Shown: piece by piece, positions 9,321-17,929 of the stretch | Layout: every line of letters starts with the position of its first letter | How positions within the stretch are numbered: position 1 is the first letter of the stretch | From: Bacteroidales bacterium | Lineage (GTDB): Bacteria; Bacteroidota; Bacteroidia; Bacteroidales; UBA932 | Direction of reading: 5' to 3' | Assembly: GCA_016287875.1 (NCBI GenBank) | Contig: JAEEXQ010000020.1 | Span: forward strand, 1-32,189 | Length of the DNA: 32,189 nucleotides | The notes under the pieces: generated by a model | Seen by the model: only the letters and a program-made list of their open reading frames with translations | Databases searched by the model: none | Told to the model about the DNA's origin: nothing | Translations under genes and position numbers: made by a program

Positions 9321-10259
9321 TCAGTCTTCGCTATCGAAAGCCTTCACAATTTTGCTCACAAGGGGATGGCGCACAATGTCTTTGTCGTCGAAGAATACCG
9401 TAGCAACTCCTTTGAGCCCCTTCACCAGTTCTATTCCGCGAAGCAGGCCTGAATCCTCTTTGCGGGGAAGGTCCACCTGGGTGGCATCACCGGTTACTAT
9501 GAACTTGGCATTGGTGCCCATTCGGGTCAGGAACATCTTCAGCTGCCCCATATTGGTGTTCTGAGCCTCGTCAAGAATCACGCAGGCACCGTCCAGGGTG
9601 CGTCCGCGCATATAGGCCAGCGGGGCTATCTGTATAGTGCCTCCGGCTATGAATTCCTGAAGCTTGCGGGAGGGAATCATATCACCGAGTGCGTCATATA
9701 GCGGCTGGAGATACGGATCGAGCTTATCCTTGAGGTCCCCGGGGAGGAAGCCCAGCCTCTCCCCCGCCTCCACGGCAGGCCTGGTGAGTATTATGCGCCG
9801 CACTTCCCTGTTCTTGAGGGCACGCACCGCCAGAGCTATGGCGATGTAGGTTTTCCCCGTGCCGGCAGGGCCGACGGCGAAGATGAGGTCGTTGTTGAAA
9901 TAGGCGCGGACCATCTTCTCCTGATTGGCGTTGCGCGCCCTGATGGCCTTGCCTTCGTTCGTGTGGACTATCACGGCATTTCCGTGTTCGGCAAGTACCG
10001 ACGACGAAGAACGACCGGCAAAAAGGTCCTCGACATCATAGACCGTGAGATTGAGTTTGTGCTTGCGTATGGAGACCAGCTGGGCGAACTTGGCTTCGAA
10101 GTCGTTTATCTTGTCTTCGTCGCCTTCCACCTCGATCTCGTTACCCTTGCCCGAGACTTCCAGGCCGGGATAATAAGTACAAAACTCGTTCAGGATCCGG
10201 TTTCCGGGCCCCAGGACGCTCACGGGGTCGGCCGTGTCGAGGGTGATAGTTTTCTTCAT
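9321..10259 (-). CDS. PhoH family ATPase (YbeZ/PhoL type)
   Basis: Cytoplasmic P-loop ATPase of 312 residues. Members of this family are linked to RNA metabolism and ribosome maturation, often with YbeY; the precise reaction is unsettled. The Walker A motif GPAGTGKT is at 130-137 and the Walker B region reads ILDEAQNTNMGQLKMFLTRMG, both characteristic of PhoH. The N-terminal about 100 residues form the variable KH-like region of this subgroup. The start overlaps the capA-like stop as ATGA (10256-10259). No ybeY lies next to it in this window. Confidence 0.95.
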   Translation of the reverse strand: MKKTITLDTADPVSVLGPGNRILNEFCTYYPGLEVSGKGNEIEVEGDEDKINDFEAKFAQLVSIRKHKLNLTVYDVEDLFAGRSSSSVLAEHGNAVIVHTNEGKAIRARNANQEKMVRAYFNNDLIFAVGPAGTGKTYIAIALAVRALKNREVRRIILTRPAVEAGERLGFLPGDLKDKLDPYLQPLYDALGDMIPSRKLQEFIAGGTIQIAPLAYMRGRTLDGACVILDEAQNTNMGQLKMFLTRMGTNAKFIVTGDATQVDLPRKEDSGLLRGIELVKGLKGVATVFFDDKDIVRHPLVSKIVKAFDSED

Positions 10260-11197
10260 TCTATTCCAGTAATAGCTTTAACTCTTTCCAAGGTGGACAC
10301 CATATTGTCGTAGTCGCTCTTGTCTATCCAGTCGTCGCGGCGGCCTAGCTGCTCCGCGACAATCACCGTACGGTATCCGTCCGTCTTCTTGCCGGGAAGC
10401 GTGCACCACAGGAAGTGCAGTTCGGGCTCCAGCACCGACTTCTCCCCGCTTTCCTTGCGGAAGACGAATCTCAGCGTGGCCGCGAGTTCCAGCCTGGTAT
10501 TGACGGCGCTCATATTCGAGACCGCATTCCCAAGCGAGTAGATCACCGGCACTCCTCCGATATGGGTGGTGTCCTGCACCACGTGGGGATGGGCACCCAC
10601 TATCGCGTCCGCTCCCTGCTCCACCAGCCACTCTGCCCACTCTTCCTGCTTCCCTCCGTGCCTCAGCACATACTCCTCTCCCCAATGCGGCAGCACCAGT
10701 ACGAAGTCGGCCATGGCTCTGGCACGCTTCATCTGCCGGGCTATCTCTCCCCTCTCCATCCGGCTCACTTTGGGATAGGCCTTATCCCCGCCGCAATTGG
10801 TGCCATAGGTAAAGTTGACTATGGCAAAGCGTACGCCTTTTACGCTGAGTATCAACGGATTGTTCCGCCGGTACTGCTCTTCGTCAAGGCCGCTTCCGGC
10901 AAAACAACTATACAGTTTCAAAGTCCTTTCGAGCCCTGCAGATCCCCGGTCCAAGATGTGGTTGTTGGCTGTCAGCAGCACATCCACACCTGCGTCCAGG
11001 ATGCTGTTCCGGTAGCCTTCCGGAGCGCTGAATGCGGGGTACCCGGTATAGGGTGGCCCCGCAAGCGTAAATTCAGCATTGGCTATAGCCAGATCCGCTC
11101 CGGAAAGGAGCGGCCTTAAATCCTCCAGAAAGAGGGAGTGGTCGTACTGCAACTGCCTGGTGTGCATCATCACATCTCCTATGATGCAGATGCTCAC
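10256..11197 (-). CDS. CapA-family metallophosphoesterase-like protein
   Basis: Protein of 313 residues with every hallmark of the CapA/PgsA calcineurin-like fold: IIGDVMMH at the N-terminus, NAEFTL, ANNHILDRG, LPHWGEEY and GAHPHVVQ, which supply the metal-binding Asp, Asn and His residues. CapA was named for poly-gamma-glutamate capsule synthesis, but no capB or capC genes are nearby, and many homologues have other, unknown roles. The start is GTG at 11197; an in-frame stop lies ten codons upstream and no ATG intervenes. There is therefore no signal peptide or membrane anchor, unlike the B. anthracis protein, and a cytoplasmic location is predicted. It lies 27 bp after the TPR gene and is coupled to phoH by ATGA. 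Confidence 0.9.
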   Translation of the reverse strand: MSICIIGDVMMHTRQLQYDHSLFLEDLRPLLSGADLAIANAEFTLAGPPYTGYPAFSAPEGYRNSILDAGVDVLLTANNHILDRGSAGLERTLKLYSCFAGSGLDEEQYRRNNPLILSVKGVRFAIVNFTYGTNCGGDKAYPKVSRMERGEIARQMKRARAMADFVLVLPHWGEEYVLRHGGKQEEWAEWLVEQGADAIVGAHPHVVQDTTHIGGVPVIYSLGNAVSNMSAVNTRLELAATLRFVFRKESGEKSVLEPELHFLWCTLPGKKTDGYRTVIVAEQLGRRDDWIDKSDYDNMVSTLERVKAITGIE

Positions 11198-11224
11198 CGT
11201 ATCGGCAGCCGCCGTAGCGGCACT

Positions 11225-12544
11225 TCATTTACCGGAAGCGACTACCGCCTCGTACTTCTCGTATTTGGCCTGATACTCAGGATCGGTACGGAAACGGAAG
11301 CAAGCGTTCTTGATGTATTCCGCAACGGTGATCTTGATCTCGTTGTCCTTGGTAACCTCGTAGGCCTGCTCGAAAGCGACCACGGAAGCCTTGAGGGTCT
11401 TGTCGTACTCCTCTACCAGAGCCATATACTTGTTGTCGTCCATCTCGTTGGAGGCCTTCTCCTGGATATCGACGGCGTGATTGTAAAGGTAGATACCCTT
11501 GCCGATGTGACCATACTCATAGTTGGGGTCGATCTCGGCGCAGTGATCGTAAGCTGCGAAAGCCTCGTCCACCTGAGGAGGATCCATCTTGAGGCGGATG
11601 TTACCCTCGACATACCAGAGGGAGGCATTGTTGGGCTCGTTGGACTTGGCAACGTCGAGCAACTCGAACAGACGGTCGGTGCTGCCACCGGAAGTGGTGT
11701 AGTAGTTGATGAGACCGATGAGGATGCTCTGGCTCTTGGGATAGTTCACGAAACCTTCCTCGAGGTACTTGACGGAAAGCTCGGCGTTGCCCTCCTTCTC
11801 GGCGATGGAAGCGAGACGGGCGTACACGTCGCCATCCTCTCCGAAGTACTTGGTCTCGAGGCACTTCTCGAAGAAGACCTTGGACCTTGCCACGTCACCG
11901 GCGATCCATGCGGTAAGTCCGGCGTTGTAGAGGGAGTTGGTGTCCACCTGTGCGAAAGGCTCTACGAGAGATGCCTCGTATGCAGCCTCGAAGCACTTGG
12001 AAGACTCGGCGAAGTCCTGGAGCTGGTAGGCGGTGAGAGCATCGTTGGAGTACTTGTCGTGCACCATCGAGATACCGTCGGTGATATCCTTGGTCTTCTT
12101 GGCCTTGGTATCGAGCTCGTATGCCTTCTTGAAAGCGTTGAGAGCCTCTCCGAGAGGATTCTCCACTGCGGGCTTGGTAACCTTGATGATGGCCAGCTTG
12201 CCGTCGGAGAAATAGTAGTCGGCGGTCTCGAAGTGCTGGACGTTCATAGTGTTGCCCTGCACGGTGGCGGTACCGGTGCTGACGGGTTTCACACCCTGGA
12301 GGATGATTGCGAGCTCAGCTTCGGCGCAGCCGATATAGCCATCACCCTGAACCGTTCCATATGCATCAATATAGGTCTGGCCGAGTTTGATCCATACGGC
12401 CGGGTTTACAGCTTTCTTTTCGTTCTGGGTAGCGGCTTTGGCAGCCTCCACCTTTTTTGCAGCAGACTCAGCATTCTTTATGGTCTGAGCGTCGGCCATC
12501 TGTGCGAAAGCCAGGATTGCAATAGCGAAAATGATCTTTTTCAT
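11225..12544 (-). CDS. Exported tetratricopeptide-repeat protein
   Basis: Protein of 439 residues with a signal peptide (MKKIIFAIAILAFAQMADAQ) followed by a Lys/Ala-rich helical linker and a series of TPR-like helix pairs from about 135 to 410, such as ALNAFKKAYELD, FAESSKCFEAAYEAS, RSKVFFEKCLET, LSVKYLEEGFVNYP and EAFAAYDHCAEIDPNYEYGH. TPR proteins act as protein-binding scaffolds, here in the periplasm or outer membrane; partners are unknown. The ATG at 12544 was chosen because it opens the signal peptide; a GTG three codons upstream is less likely. It follows gyrA by 18 bp, an arrangement I recall as common in Bacteroidales. Confidence 0.9.
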   Translation of the reverse strand: MKKIIFAIAILAFAQMADAQTIKNAESAAKKVEAAKAATQNEKKAVNPAVWIKLGQTYIDAYGTVQGDGYIGCAEAELAIILQGVKPVSTGTATVQGNTMNVQHFETADYYFSDGKLAIIKVTKPAVENPLGEALNAFKKAYELDTKAKKTKDITDGISMVHDKYSNDALTAYQLQDFAESSKCFEAAYEASLVEPFAQVDTNSLYNAGLTAWIAGDVARSKVFFEKCLETKYFGEDGDVYARLASIAEKEGNAELSVKYLEEGFVNYPKSQSILIGLINYYTTSGGSTDRLFELLDVAKSNEPNNASLWYVEGNIRLKMDPPQVDEAFAAYDHCAEIDPNYEYGHIGKGIYLYNHAVDIQEKASNEMDDNKYMALVEEYDKTLKASVVAFEQAYEVTKDNEIKITVAEYIKNACFRFRTDPEYQAKYEKYEAVVASGK

Positions 12545-12562
12545 ATAATTCACAGTTAGTTA

Positions 12563-15109
12563 TTATTCGTTATCTGTAGTCGTTTCTGCACTTTCCGTGC
12601 CAACGGCTTCAAGTTCCTCTTCCTCCTCGCTCTTGGACACCACGGAAACAGCCGAAATAGCATCGCCGTCGCGGAGGCTGATGAGCCTTACGCCCTGGGT
12701 GGCCCTGCTGAGCACGCTGATGCCGGAAACAGCCATCCTGATGGTGAGGCCGGAACGGTTGATTATCATCAGGTCATCGTTCTCGGTGACATTCTTGATG
12801 GCCACCACGTTGCCGGTCTTATCGGTGATGTTCAAGGTCTTGACACCCTTGCTTCCGCGGGCGGTCAGACGGTAATCCTCGGGATCGGAACGCTTGCCGT
12901 AGCCGTTCTCGGAGACGACCAGCACGGTATGGTCGGCCGCATCCTCGGCGTTACGGTCATAGGTAATCACGCCCACTACCTCGTCATCGTCATCGATATT
13001 GATGCCGCGGACACCGGAAGCGCTGCGCCCGAGAGCGCGGACCTCAGATTCCTCGAAACGCACGCAGCGACCGTTCTTGGCGGCAATCATCAGCTGCTCG
13101 TTACCGTTGGTGAGCACTGCGTCGAGCAGTTCGTCACCCTCGCGTATGGTGAGCGCTATGATACCCTTGTTGCGGCTGCGCTTGTTGGAGTAGTCCTCGA
13201 GGCTGGTCTTCTTGATGATACCCTTCTTGGTGACCAGGGTCACGAAGTGGCTCTGTACGTATTCGCTGTCCTCGATGCGGGCGGCGTTGAGATATGTACG
13301 GATATTGTCGTCGGAATCGATGGCGAGCAGGTTCTGCACCGCACGGCCCTTGGAAGAACGCACTCCCTCGGGCAGCTCGTAAACCTTGAGCCTGTAGCAC
13401 ATACCCTTCTGCGTGAAGAAGAGCATTGTGGAATGCATGTTGGCCACGTAGATGTGCTCGATGAAGTCCTCGTCGCGGGTGGCGCCACCCTTCTTGCCGA
13501 CGCCGCCCCTCGCCTGGGTACGGAATTCGGTAAGGGCTGTACGCTTGATATATCCGAGATGGGATATGGTGATCACCACGTCCTCGTCGGCATAGAAATC
13601 TTCGGGATTGAACTCGTCGGCGCTCATGGTGATCTCGCTGCGGCGGGCGTCGCCGTACTTGGCCTTCATCTCCTGGCACTCGTCCTTAACTATCTGGAGC
13701 TGGAGGGCGTCGCTGCCGAGGATCTCGATGCAGCGGGCGATGAACTTCTCGAGTTCGTCATACTCGGCCTGGAGCTTCTCGCGCTCGAGTCCGGTGAGCT
13801 GGCGGAGACGCATCTCGACGATGGCCTGAGCCTGGGCCTCGGAGAAGCCGAACTTGGAGATGAGCCCCTCGCGGGCCTCGTCCACGCTCTTGGAGGCGCG
13901 GATGTGGGCGATTATCTCGTCGATGATATCGATAGCCTTGAGCAGACCTTCCAAGATGTGGGCACGCTTCTGGGCCTTGTCGAGATCGAACTTCGTGCGG
14001 CGCACCACTACCTCGTGACGGAAATCGACGAAGTTCGCGATGATTTCCTTGAGGGAAAGGGTGCGGGGACGGCCCTTGACCAGGGCGACGTTGTTGATGG
14101 CGAAGCTCGACTGCAGAGGAGTGTACTTGAAGAGGGTGTTGAGCACCACGTTGGTGTTGGCGCCCTGCTTGACACGGAAGATGACGCGGACACCCTCGCG
14201 GGAAGTCTCATCATTCATATAGGTGATGCCCTCTATCTTCTTGTCTTCCACCATCGAGGCGATGCGTTCGAGCATCTCCTTCTTGTTCACCATATAAGGT
14301 ATCTCGGTAACGACTATGGTCTCCTGGCCGCGGTCGTTGACTTCGATGTCGGTCTTGGCGCGGATGACCACACGGCCACGGCCGGTGGTGTAGGCATCGA
14401 TGATGCCCTGGCGGCCCATGATGAGGCCTCCCGTAGGAAAGTCAGGGCCCTTGATATACTGCATCAGACCCTCGACGTCGATGTCCGGATTGTCGATATA
14501 GGCGCAGATGGCATCGCAGCACTCGCCGAGATTGTGGGGGGCCATATTGGTGGCCATACCTACGGCGATACCGGCGGAGCCGTTGAGCAGCAGCAGAGGC
14601 AGCTTGGTAGGAAGCACGGTAGGCTCTTCGATGGAATCGTCGAAGTTGAGCGTCATATCGACCGTGTTCTTTTCTATATCGGAGATGACATCCTCCGACA
14701 TCTTCTCAAGCTTGGCCTCGGTATATCGCATAGCAGCGACGGGGTCACCGTCCATACTACCGAAGTTTCCCTGACCGTATATCAGCGGATAGCGCTGATT
14801 CCAATTCTGGGCGAGACGCGCCATTGCGTCATAGACGGAACTGTCCCCATGAGGATGGAACTTACCCAGGACCTCACCCACGATACGGGCTGACTTCTTG
14901 GTTTGTCCGCCATAAGACAGGCCCAGCCCGTCCATGCCGAAGAGAACCCTGCGCTGGACGGGTTTCAGACCGTCGCGCACATCAGGAAGGGCGCGCGATA
15001 CGATGACCGACATAGAGTAGTCGATGTATGCGCTCCGCATCTCGTGATCAATCTCCACAGGCTCGATGTAACCGTGATTCACTTCGTTGAAATTTCCCTC
15101 ACTGTCCAT
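12563..15109 (-). CDS. gyrA: DNA gyrase subunit A
   Basis: Breakage-reunion subunit of gyrase, which with GyrB introduces negative supercoils. The 848 residues include the catalytic tyrosine Tyr129 in [10 protein letters not shown] and the quinolone-contact region [10 protein letters not shown], with Ser90 and Asp94 at the positions of E. coli Ser83 and Asp87, so the usual quinolone-resistance changes are absent. The GyrA box reads QARGGVG, which separates it from ParC, and the C-terminal beta-pinwheel repeats follow (for example [12 protein letters not shown]). The C-terminus is acidic. It is the first gene of the long minus-strand run; a TAAATTTG element and a tiny ORF lie just upstream. 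Confidence 0.98.
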   Translation of the reverse strand: MDSEGNFNEVNHGYIEPVEIDHEMRSAYIDYSMSVIVSRALPDVRDGLKPVQRRVLFGMDGLGLSYGGQTKKSARIVGEVLGKFHPHGDSSVYDAMARLAQNWNQRYPLIYGQGNFGSMDGDPVAAMRYTEAKLEKMSEDVISDIEKNTVDMTLNFDDSIEEPTVLPTKLPLLLLNGSAGIAVGMATNMAPHNLGECCDAICAYIDNPDIDVEGLMQYIKGPDFPTGGLIMGRQGIIDAYTTGRGRVVIRAKTDIEVNDRGQETIVVTEIPYMVNKKEMLERIASMVEDKKIEGITYMNDETSREGVRVIFRVKQGANTNVVLNTLFKYTPLQSSFAINNVALVKGRPRTLSLKEIIANFVDFRHEVVVRRTKFDLDKAQKRAHILEGLLKAIDIIDEIIAHIRASKSVDEAREGLISKFGFSEAQAQAIVEMRLRQLTGLEREKLQAEYDELEKFIARCIEILGSDALQLQIVKDECQEMKAKYGDARRSEITMSADEFNPEDFYADEDVVITISHLGYIKRTALTEFRTQARGGVGKKGGATRDEDFIEHIYVANMHSTMLFFTQKGMCYRLKVYELPEGVRSSKGRAVQNLLAIDSDDNIRTYLNAARIEDSEYVQSHFVTLVTKKGIIKKTSLEDYSNKRSRNKGIIALTIREGDELLDAVLTNGNEQLMIAAKNGRCVRFEESEVRALGRSASGVRGINIDDDDEVVGVITYDRNAEDAADHTVLVVSENGYGKRSDPEDYRLTARGSKGVKTLNITDKTGNVVAIKNVTENDDLMIINRSGLTIRMAVSGISVLSRATQGVRLISLRDGDAISAVSVVSKSEEEEELEAVGTESAETTTDNE

Positions 15110-15119
15110 ATTTTCTTTC

Positions 15120-15155
15120 TTAGATTTTACGCTTTTTCATAAACACGCAAATTTA
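15120..15155 (-). promoter_or_regulatory. gyrA promoter -7 element with a six-codon upstream ORF
   Basis: On the minus strand TAAATTTG (15155-15148) matches the Bacteroidota -7 consensus. Seven nucleotides later an ATG opens a six-codon frame, M-K-K-R-K-I-stop (15140-15120), ending 10 nt before the gyrA ATG. It could be a leader peptide or chance. No TTTG box is present at the expected distance, so the promoter call rests on the -7 element alone. Confidence 0.4.
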
Positions 15156-15178
15156 ACAAAAAAATCCGATTAAATTGT

Positions 15179-15186
15179 TATTTTTG
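15179..15186 (+). promoter_or_regulatory. -7 promoter element of the Clp N-domain gene
   Basis: TATTTTTG matches TAnnTTTG and ends 22 nt before the ATG at 15209. It is divergent from the gyrA element at 15148-15155. No clear -33 box. Confidence 0.4.
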
Positions 15187-15208
15187 CAAGCAATAATACC
15201 GCCTGAAA

Positions 15209-15724
15209 ATGAAGATTTCCGAAGAATTTGACACCATCGTCGGATTTGCCCGCGAAGAAGCTATGAGAACCGGCAGCTACAGCATAGAAGCCGACCATCT
15301 CTTCCTCGGCATACTGCGGCACGGCAGCAACGCGGCGGTCGAGGCCCTGAAGTCCCGGGGCATAGATGCGGCCGAATGCAAATCGGAAATCGACTCGCTC
15401 ATCTTCCACGAACATAGCATCCCCTATTCCAACGAGGACGACATACGCCTGAGCCGCGAGGGCAGCAATACGGTCAACCTGGCCATAGCCGACGCCATCG
15501 CCGAAGGTGCCCAGGAAGCGGGGGCCCTGCACCTTATGAAGGCCGTGTGCAAGCAGCAGGGCAGCAGGAGCAGCGAGTACCTGCGCAGGCACGGGCTCTG
15601 CAGCCAGGATTTCGGAGGGCGTCCGGCGGCCAGGAAGAAGGTCGAGGTAGATACGGGCCGCAAAGAGATGACCATACTCCTCTCCACCATTGGAAGGACA
15701 TCCGATAAAAACATAGTCAGCTGA
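15209..15724 (+). CDS. Stand-alone Clp N-terminal (double Clp-N repeat) protein
   Basis: Protein of 171 residues resembling the substrate- and adaptor-binding N domain of ClpA/ClpC, without any AAA+ module. Repeat 1 (about 2-68) contains FAREEAMRTGSYSIEADHLF and LGILRHGSNAAVEALKSRG; repeat 2 (about 75-130) contains NTVNLAIADAIAEGAQEAGA, followed by LHLMKAV and SEYLRRHG. A 40-residue basic tail without similarity that I recognise follows. By analogy with plant and cyanobacterial ClpT-type proteins it may modulate a Clp protease, but this is inference. Its stop overlaps the next start as TGATG, so it is probably co-translated with the hydrolase downstream. Confidence 0.82.
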   Translation: MKISEEFDTIVGFAREEAMRTGSYSIEADHLFLGILRHGSNAAVEALKSRGIDAAECKSEIDSLIFHEHSIPYSNEDDIRLSREGSNTVNLAIADAIAEGAQEAGALHLMKAVCKQQGSRSSEYLRRHGLCSQDFGGRPAARKKVEVDTGRKEMTILLSTIGRTSDKNIVS

Positions 15725-16674
15725 TGAGAAAGACCGTTTTATGCATAGTCGCGTCTTGTTTCGCGCTGTTGGCCTTCTCCCAGAGAATGCCCGTCAACCT
15801 CACTCCCTCCGGAGAATATATGTTCGCACAGAGGGATACCTGCCAGCTGTTCCTGAGCGTCTATGACCCTGCCCCCGAGAGCGAAACCACCCTCGACGGC
15901 AAGGCCAAGCCCACCATTCTGTTCTCGTTCGGAGGAGGATTCATCATGGGCAGCCGCAATTCCCGCGAGTATCTGCAGTGGTTCCGCCGCCTGTGCGACA
16001 ATGGTTACAAGGTGATTACCATCGACTACCGCCTGGGCCTGAAAGGCAAGGGCAACGTGGGAGTGACGCAGGTCGGAGTCATCTACGACGCTATCGAGGC
16101 AGGAGTGGAAGACCTTTACTCCGCCACTGCCTTCATAATCGACAATGCCGAGGCCCTGGGAGTGGATCCCGCCAAGATAGTCATCAGCGGATCCTCCGCC
16201 GGTGCCATCATTTCGCTGCAGGCCGAGTGGCACCTGTGCAACGGCACGGGCCACGCAGGAATGCTGCCCGAGGGATTCCGCTACGCCGGCGTGATGGCCT
16301 TCTCCGGAGCCATACTCTCCCGCGAGGGAAAGATACGCTTCGCCAAGGAGCCCGCGCCCGTGCTATTCTTCCACGGTATGTCCGACGGCATAGTCAACTA
16401 CAAGAAAACAGTCTTCTTCAAGAACCGTTTCGAGGGCGCGGCTTCGCTTTCCAAACTCTTCGCGAAGAAGGAATACAACTACAACATCCACCGCTTCGAA
16501 GGCAAAAACCACGAGATTGCCGTATCCTTCCTGGCCACCTTCCCCGAGCAGCTCCGCTTCCTCGAAGAGAACGTGATACGCGGAAAAAGAAGGATCGTCG
16601 ATGCAGTCATCAACGATCCTTCCATAAAGGCCTGGAATCTTAATTCCACCAAAGATATCTACAAGAACAACTAG
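15724..16674 (+). CDS. Secreted alpha/beta-hydrolase (carboxylesterase-like)
   Basis: Exported serine hydrolase of 316 residues with a signal peptide at 1-19. The oxyanion-hole motif FGGGF is at 69-73, the nucleophile elbow GSSAG at 156-160 with Ser158, and candidate acid Asp221 (HGMSDGIVNY) and His263 (KNHEI) complete a triad. The plan fits esterase/lipase or BD-FAE-type carbohydrate-esterase-like enzymes of gut Bacteroidota; the substrate is unknown. The ATG at 15724 overlaps the Clp-N stop by one base. Its TAG stop is read from the palindrome CTAG (16671-16674), which also gives the TAG stop of the convergent phosphorylase. Confidence 0.88.
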   Translation: MRKTVLCIVASCFALLAFSQRMPVNLTPSGEYMFAQRDTCQLFLSVYDPAPESETTLDGKAKPTILFSFGGGFIMGSRNSREYLQWFRRLCDNGYKVITIDYRLGLKGKGNVGVTQVGVIYDAIEAGVEDLYSATAFIIDNAEALGVDPAKIVISGSSAGAIISLQAEWHLCNGTGHAGMLPEGFRYAGVMAFSGAILSREGKIRFAKEPAPVLFFHGMSDGIVNYKKTVFFKNRFEGAASLSKLFAKKEYNYNIHRFEGKNHEIAVSFLATFPEQLRFLEENVIRGKRRIVDAVINDPSIKAWNLNSTKDIYKNN

Positions 16675-17540
16675 GCGGTAAGCTTTTTGAGAACCAGCTC
16701 CACAAGCTCGTTGACACGCGGCTTGTAGTCGGTGTTGGCATCTTTCAGATAGCGGTGCGCAATGGCGCAGCATACGGTGATGGCATCGTGGCCGAGCTTT
16801 GCGGCCATTCCGGCGAGAGCCGAGCCTTCCATCTCGAAGTTGGTGATCCTGTAGCCCTTATGCTCGAACTTCTCGAAATCCTCGAGCATATCCGGCATTG
16901 CGAGGCCCTGGCGCACGACGCGGCCCTGGGGGCCGTAGAATCCGGAGGCCGAAACGGTCATACCCTTTACGGTGCAATCCTTGAAGAGTTCGATGAGGCG
17001 CTCCGAACCACGCACGAAATACGGATCGGGCAGATGCTTGTTCCATTTGACAGCCTTCTTGAAAGCCTCTTCGAAGTCGAGGAGGGCTATCTGGTCGCGG
17101 CCTTCATACCAGTTCATCAGGCCGTCGCAGCCGACGGAGATGTGGCTGAGGATGAAGGATCCGAGAGGAATGTCGGGCTGTATGGCGCCGCAGGTTCCGA
17201 TGCGTACGATGGTGAGTGTCTTATGCTCGGGCTTGACCTCGCGGGTCTTGAAATCGATGTTTGCGAGAGCATCCAGCTCGGTCATTACGATATCGATGTT
17301 GTCGCAGCCGATTCCGTGGGAAAGGGCGGTGACACGCTTGCCGTTGTAGGTACCGGTAGCGAAAGCGAATTCGCGGGACTGGCCCTTGACTTCGATGGTG
17401 TCGAATAGGGATTCGAACATTTTCACACGCCCGGGATCTCCGAACACCACCACGATGTCGGCAAGGTCCTCAGGCCTCATGTGGATGTGGAATGCCGAAC
17501 CATCGGCATTGATGATGAGTTCTGATTCAGGTATTCTCAT
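16671..17540 (-). CDS. Nucleoside phosphorylase (uridine phosphorylase-like)
   Basis: Cytoplasmic salvage enzyme of the PNP_UDP_1 family, splitting a nucleoside with phosphate to base and ribose-1-phosphate. The 289 residues carry VVFGDPGRVKMF (phosphate-binding GDPxR), IVRIGTCGAIQPDIPLGSF, and NFEMEGSALAGMAAKLG, which holds the ribose-binding Glu. The EMEGSAL form and the general layout favour uridine phosphorylase over purine enzymes, but the base specificity is not certain. It is the last gene of the minus-strand group beginning with the CoA-transferase or the GNAT-like gene and lies 9 bp after the DUF4293 gene. Confidence 0.9.
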   Translation of the reverse strand: MRIPESELIINADGSAFHIHMRPEDLADIVVVFGDPGRVKMFESLFDTIEVKGQSREFAFATGTYNGKRVTALSHGIGCDNIDIVMTELDALANIDFKTREVKPEHKTLTIVRIGTCGAIQPDIPLGSFILSHISVGCDGLMNWYEGRDQIALLDFEEAFKKAVKWNKHLPDPYFVRGSERLIELFKDCTVKGMTVSASGFYGPQGRVVRQGLAMPDMLEDFEKFEHKGYRITNFEMEGSALAGMAAKLGHDAITVCCAIAHRYLKDANTDYKPRVNELVELVLKKLTA

Positions 17541-17549
17541 AAAGCGTTA

Positions 17550-17924
17550 TTATTTATGTTTGGAGGCACGGAGGCGCGAAGCGCTGCGCACCAGCAGTTC
17601 ATCTCTCAGTATCGCCCTGGCTGCCAGGAAATCGAGGATGACGGCGACGACCGGGAAAATGTCCGTAAAACCTATCGAGACAGGAGTTTCGGACGTGAAC
17701 CAGCGGACTGCCATCCAGATCTGGAGGCCCAGGAGTATCAATGCTGCGAGATTGGAAAGACGCATCTGCAAAGTACGGGATTTAAGTGCCACTATCGCCA
17801 GCAGCTGGGCTGCAAGGGCGATGCTGAATAGCACGATGATGGCCGTAGAGTACGGATGGAAGTACATTGCGACGAGAAGCCCCGACGCAATCAGAAGATA
17901 AAGTGTCTGTATCCTTTGCCACAT
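17550..17924 (-). CDS. DUF4293 family small membrane protein
   Basis: Inner-membrane protein of 124 residues with four predicted helices at about 7-22, 26-48, 57-75 and 86-106 and a basic C-terminus (RSASRLRASKHK). The N-terminal MWQRIQTLYLL and the C-terminal ILRDELLVRS fit the Bacteroidota-specific DUF4293 family, whose function is unknown. The ATG at 17924 was chosen because the family match starts there; the frame is open farther upstream only as a shadow of the LytTR gene. It begins 5 bp after the LytTR stop, so the two are probably co-transcribed. Confidence 0.87.
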   Translation of the reverse strand: MWQRIQTLYLLIASGLLVAMYFHPYSTAIIVLFSIALAAQLLAIVALKSRTLQMRLSNLAALILLGLQIWMAVRWFTSETPVSIGFTDIFPVVAVILDFLAARAILRDELLVRSASRLRASKHK

Positions 17925-17929
17925 AGGCG

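Noticed and set aside
11138..12559. 473-residue open frame opposite the TPR gene
   Set aside because: Antisense shadow of the exported TPR protein, low-complexity and without motif. The similar frames opposite leuS (5254-6324) and prfA (18556-19647) were rejected for the same reason.
12929..14893. 654-residue open frame opposite gyrA
   Set aside because: It is fully antisense to a confirmed gyrA, rich in Val, Leu, Gly and Asp from codon bias of the real gene, and has no recognisable domain.
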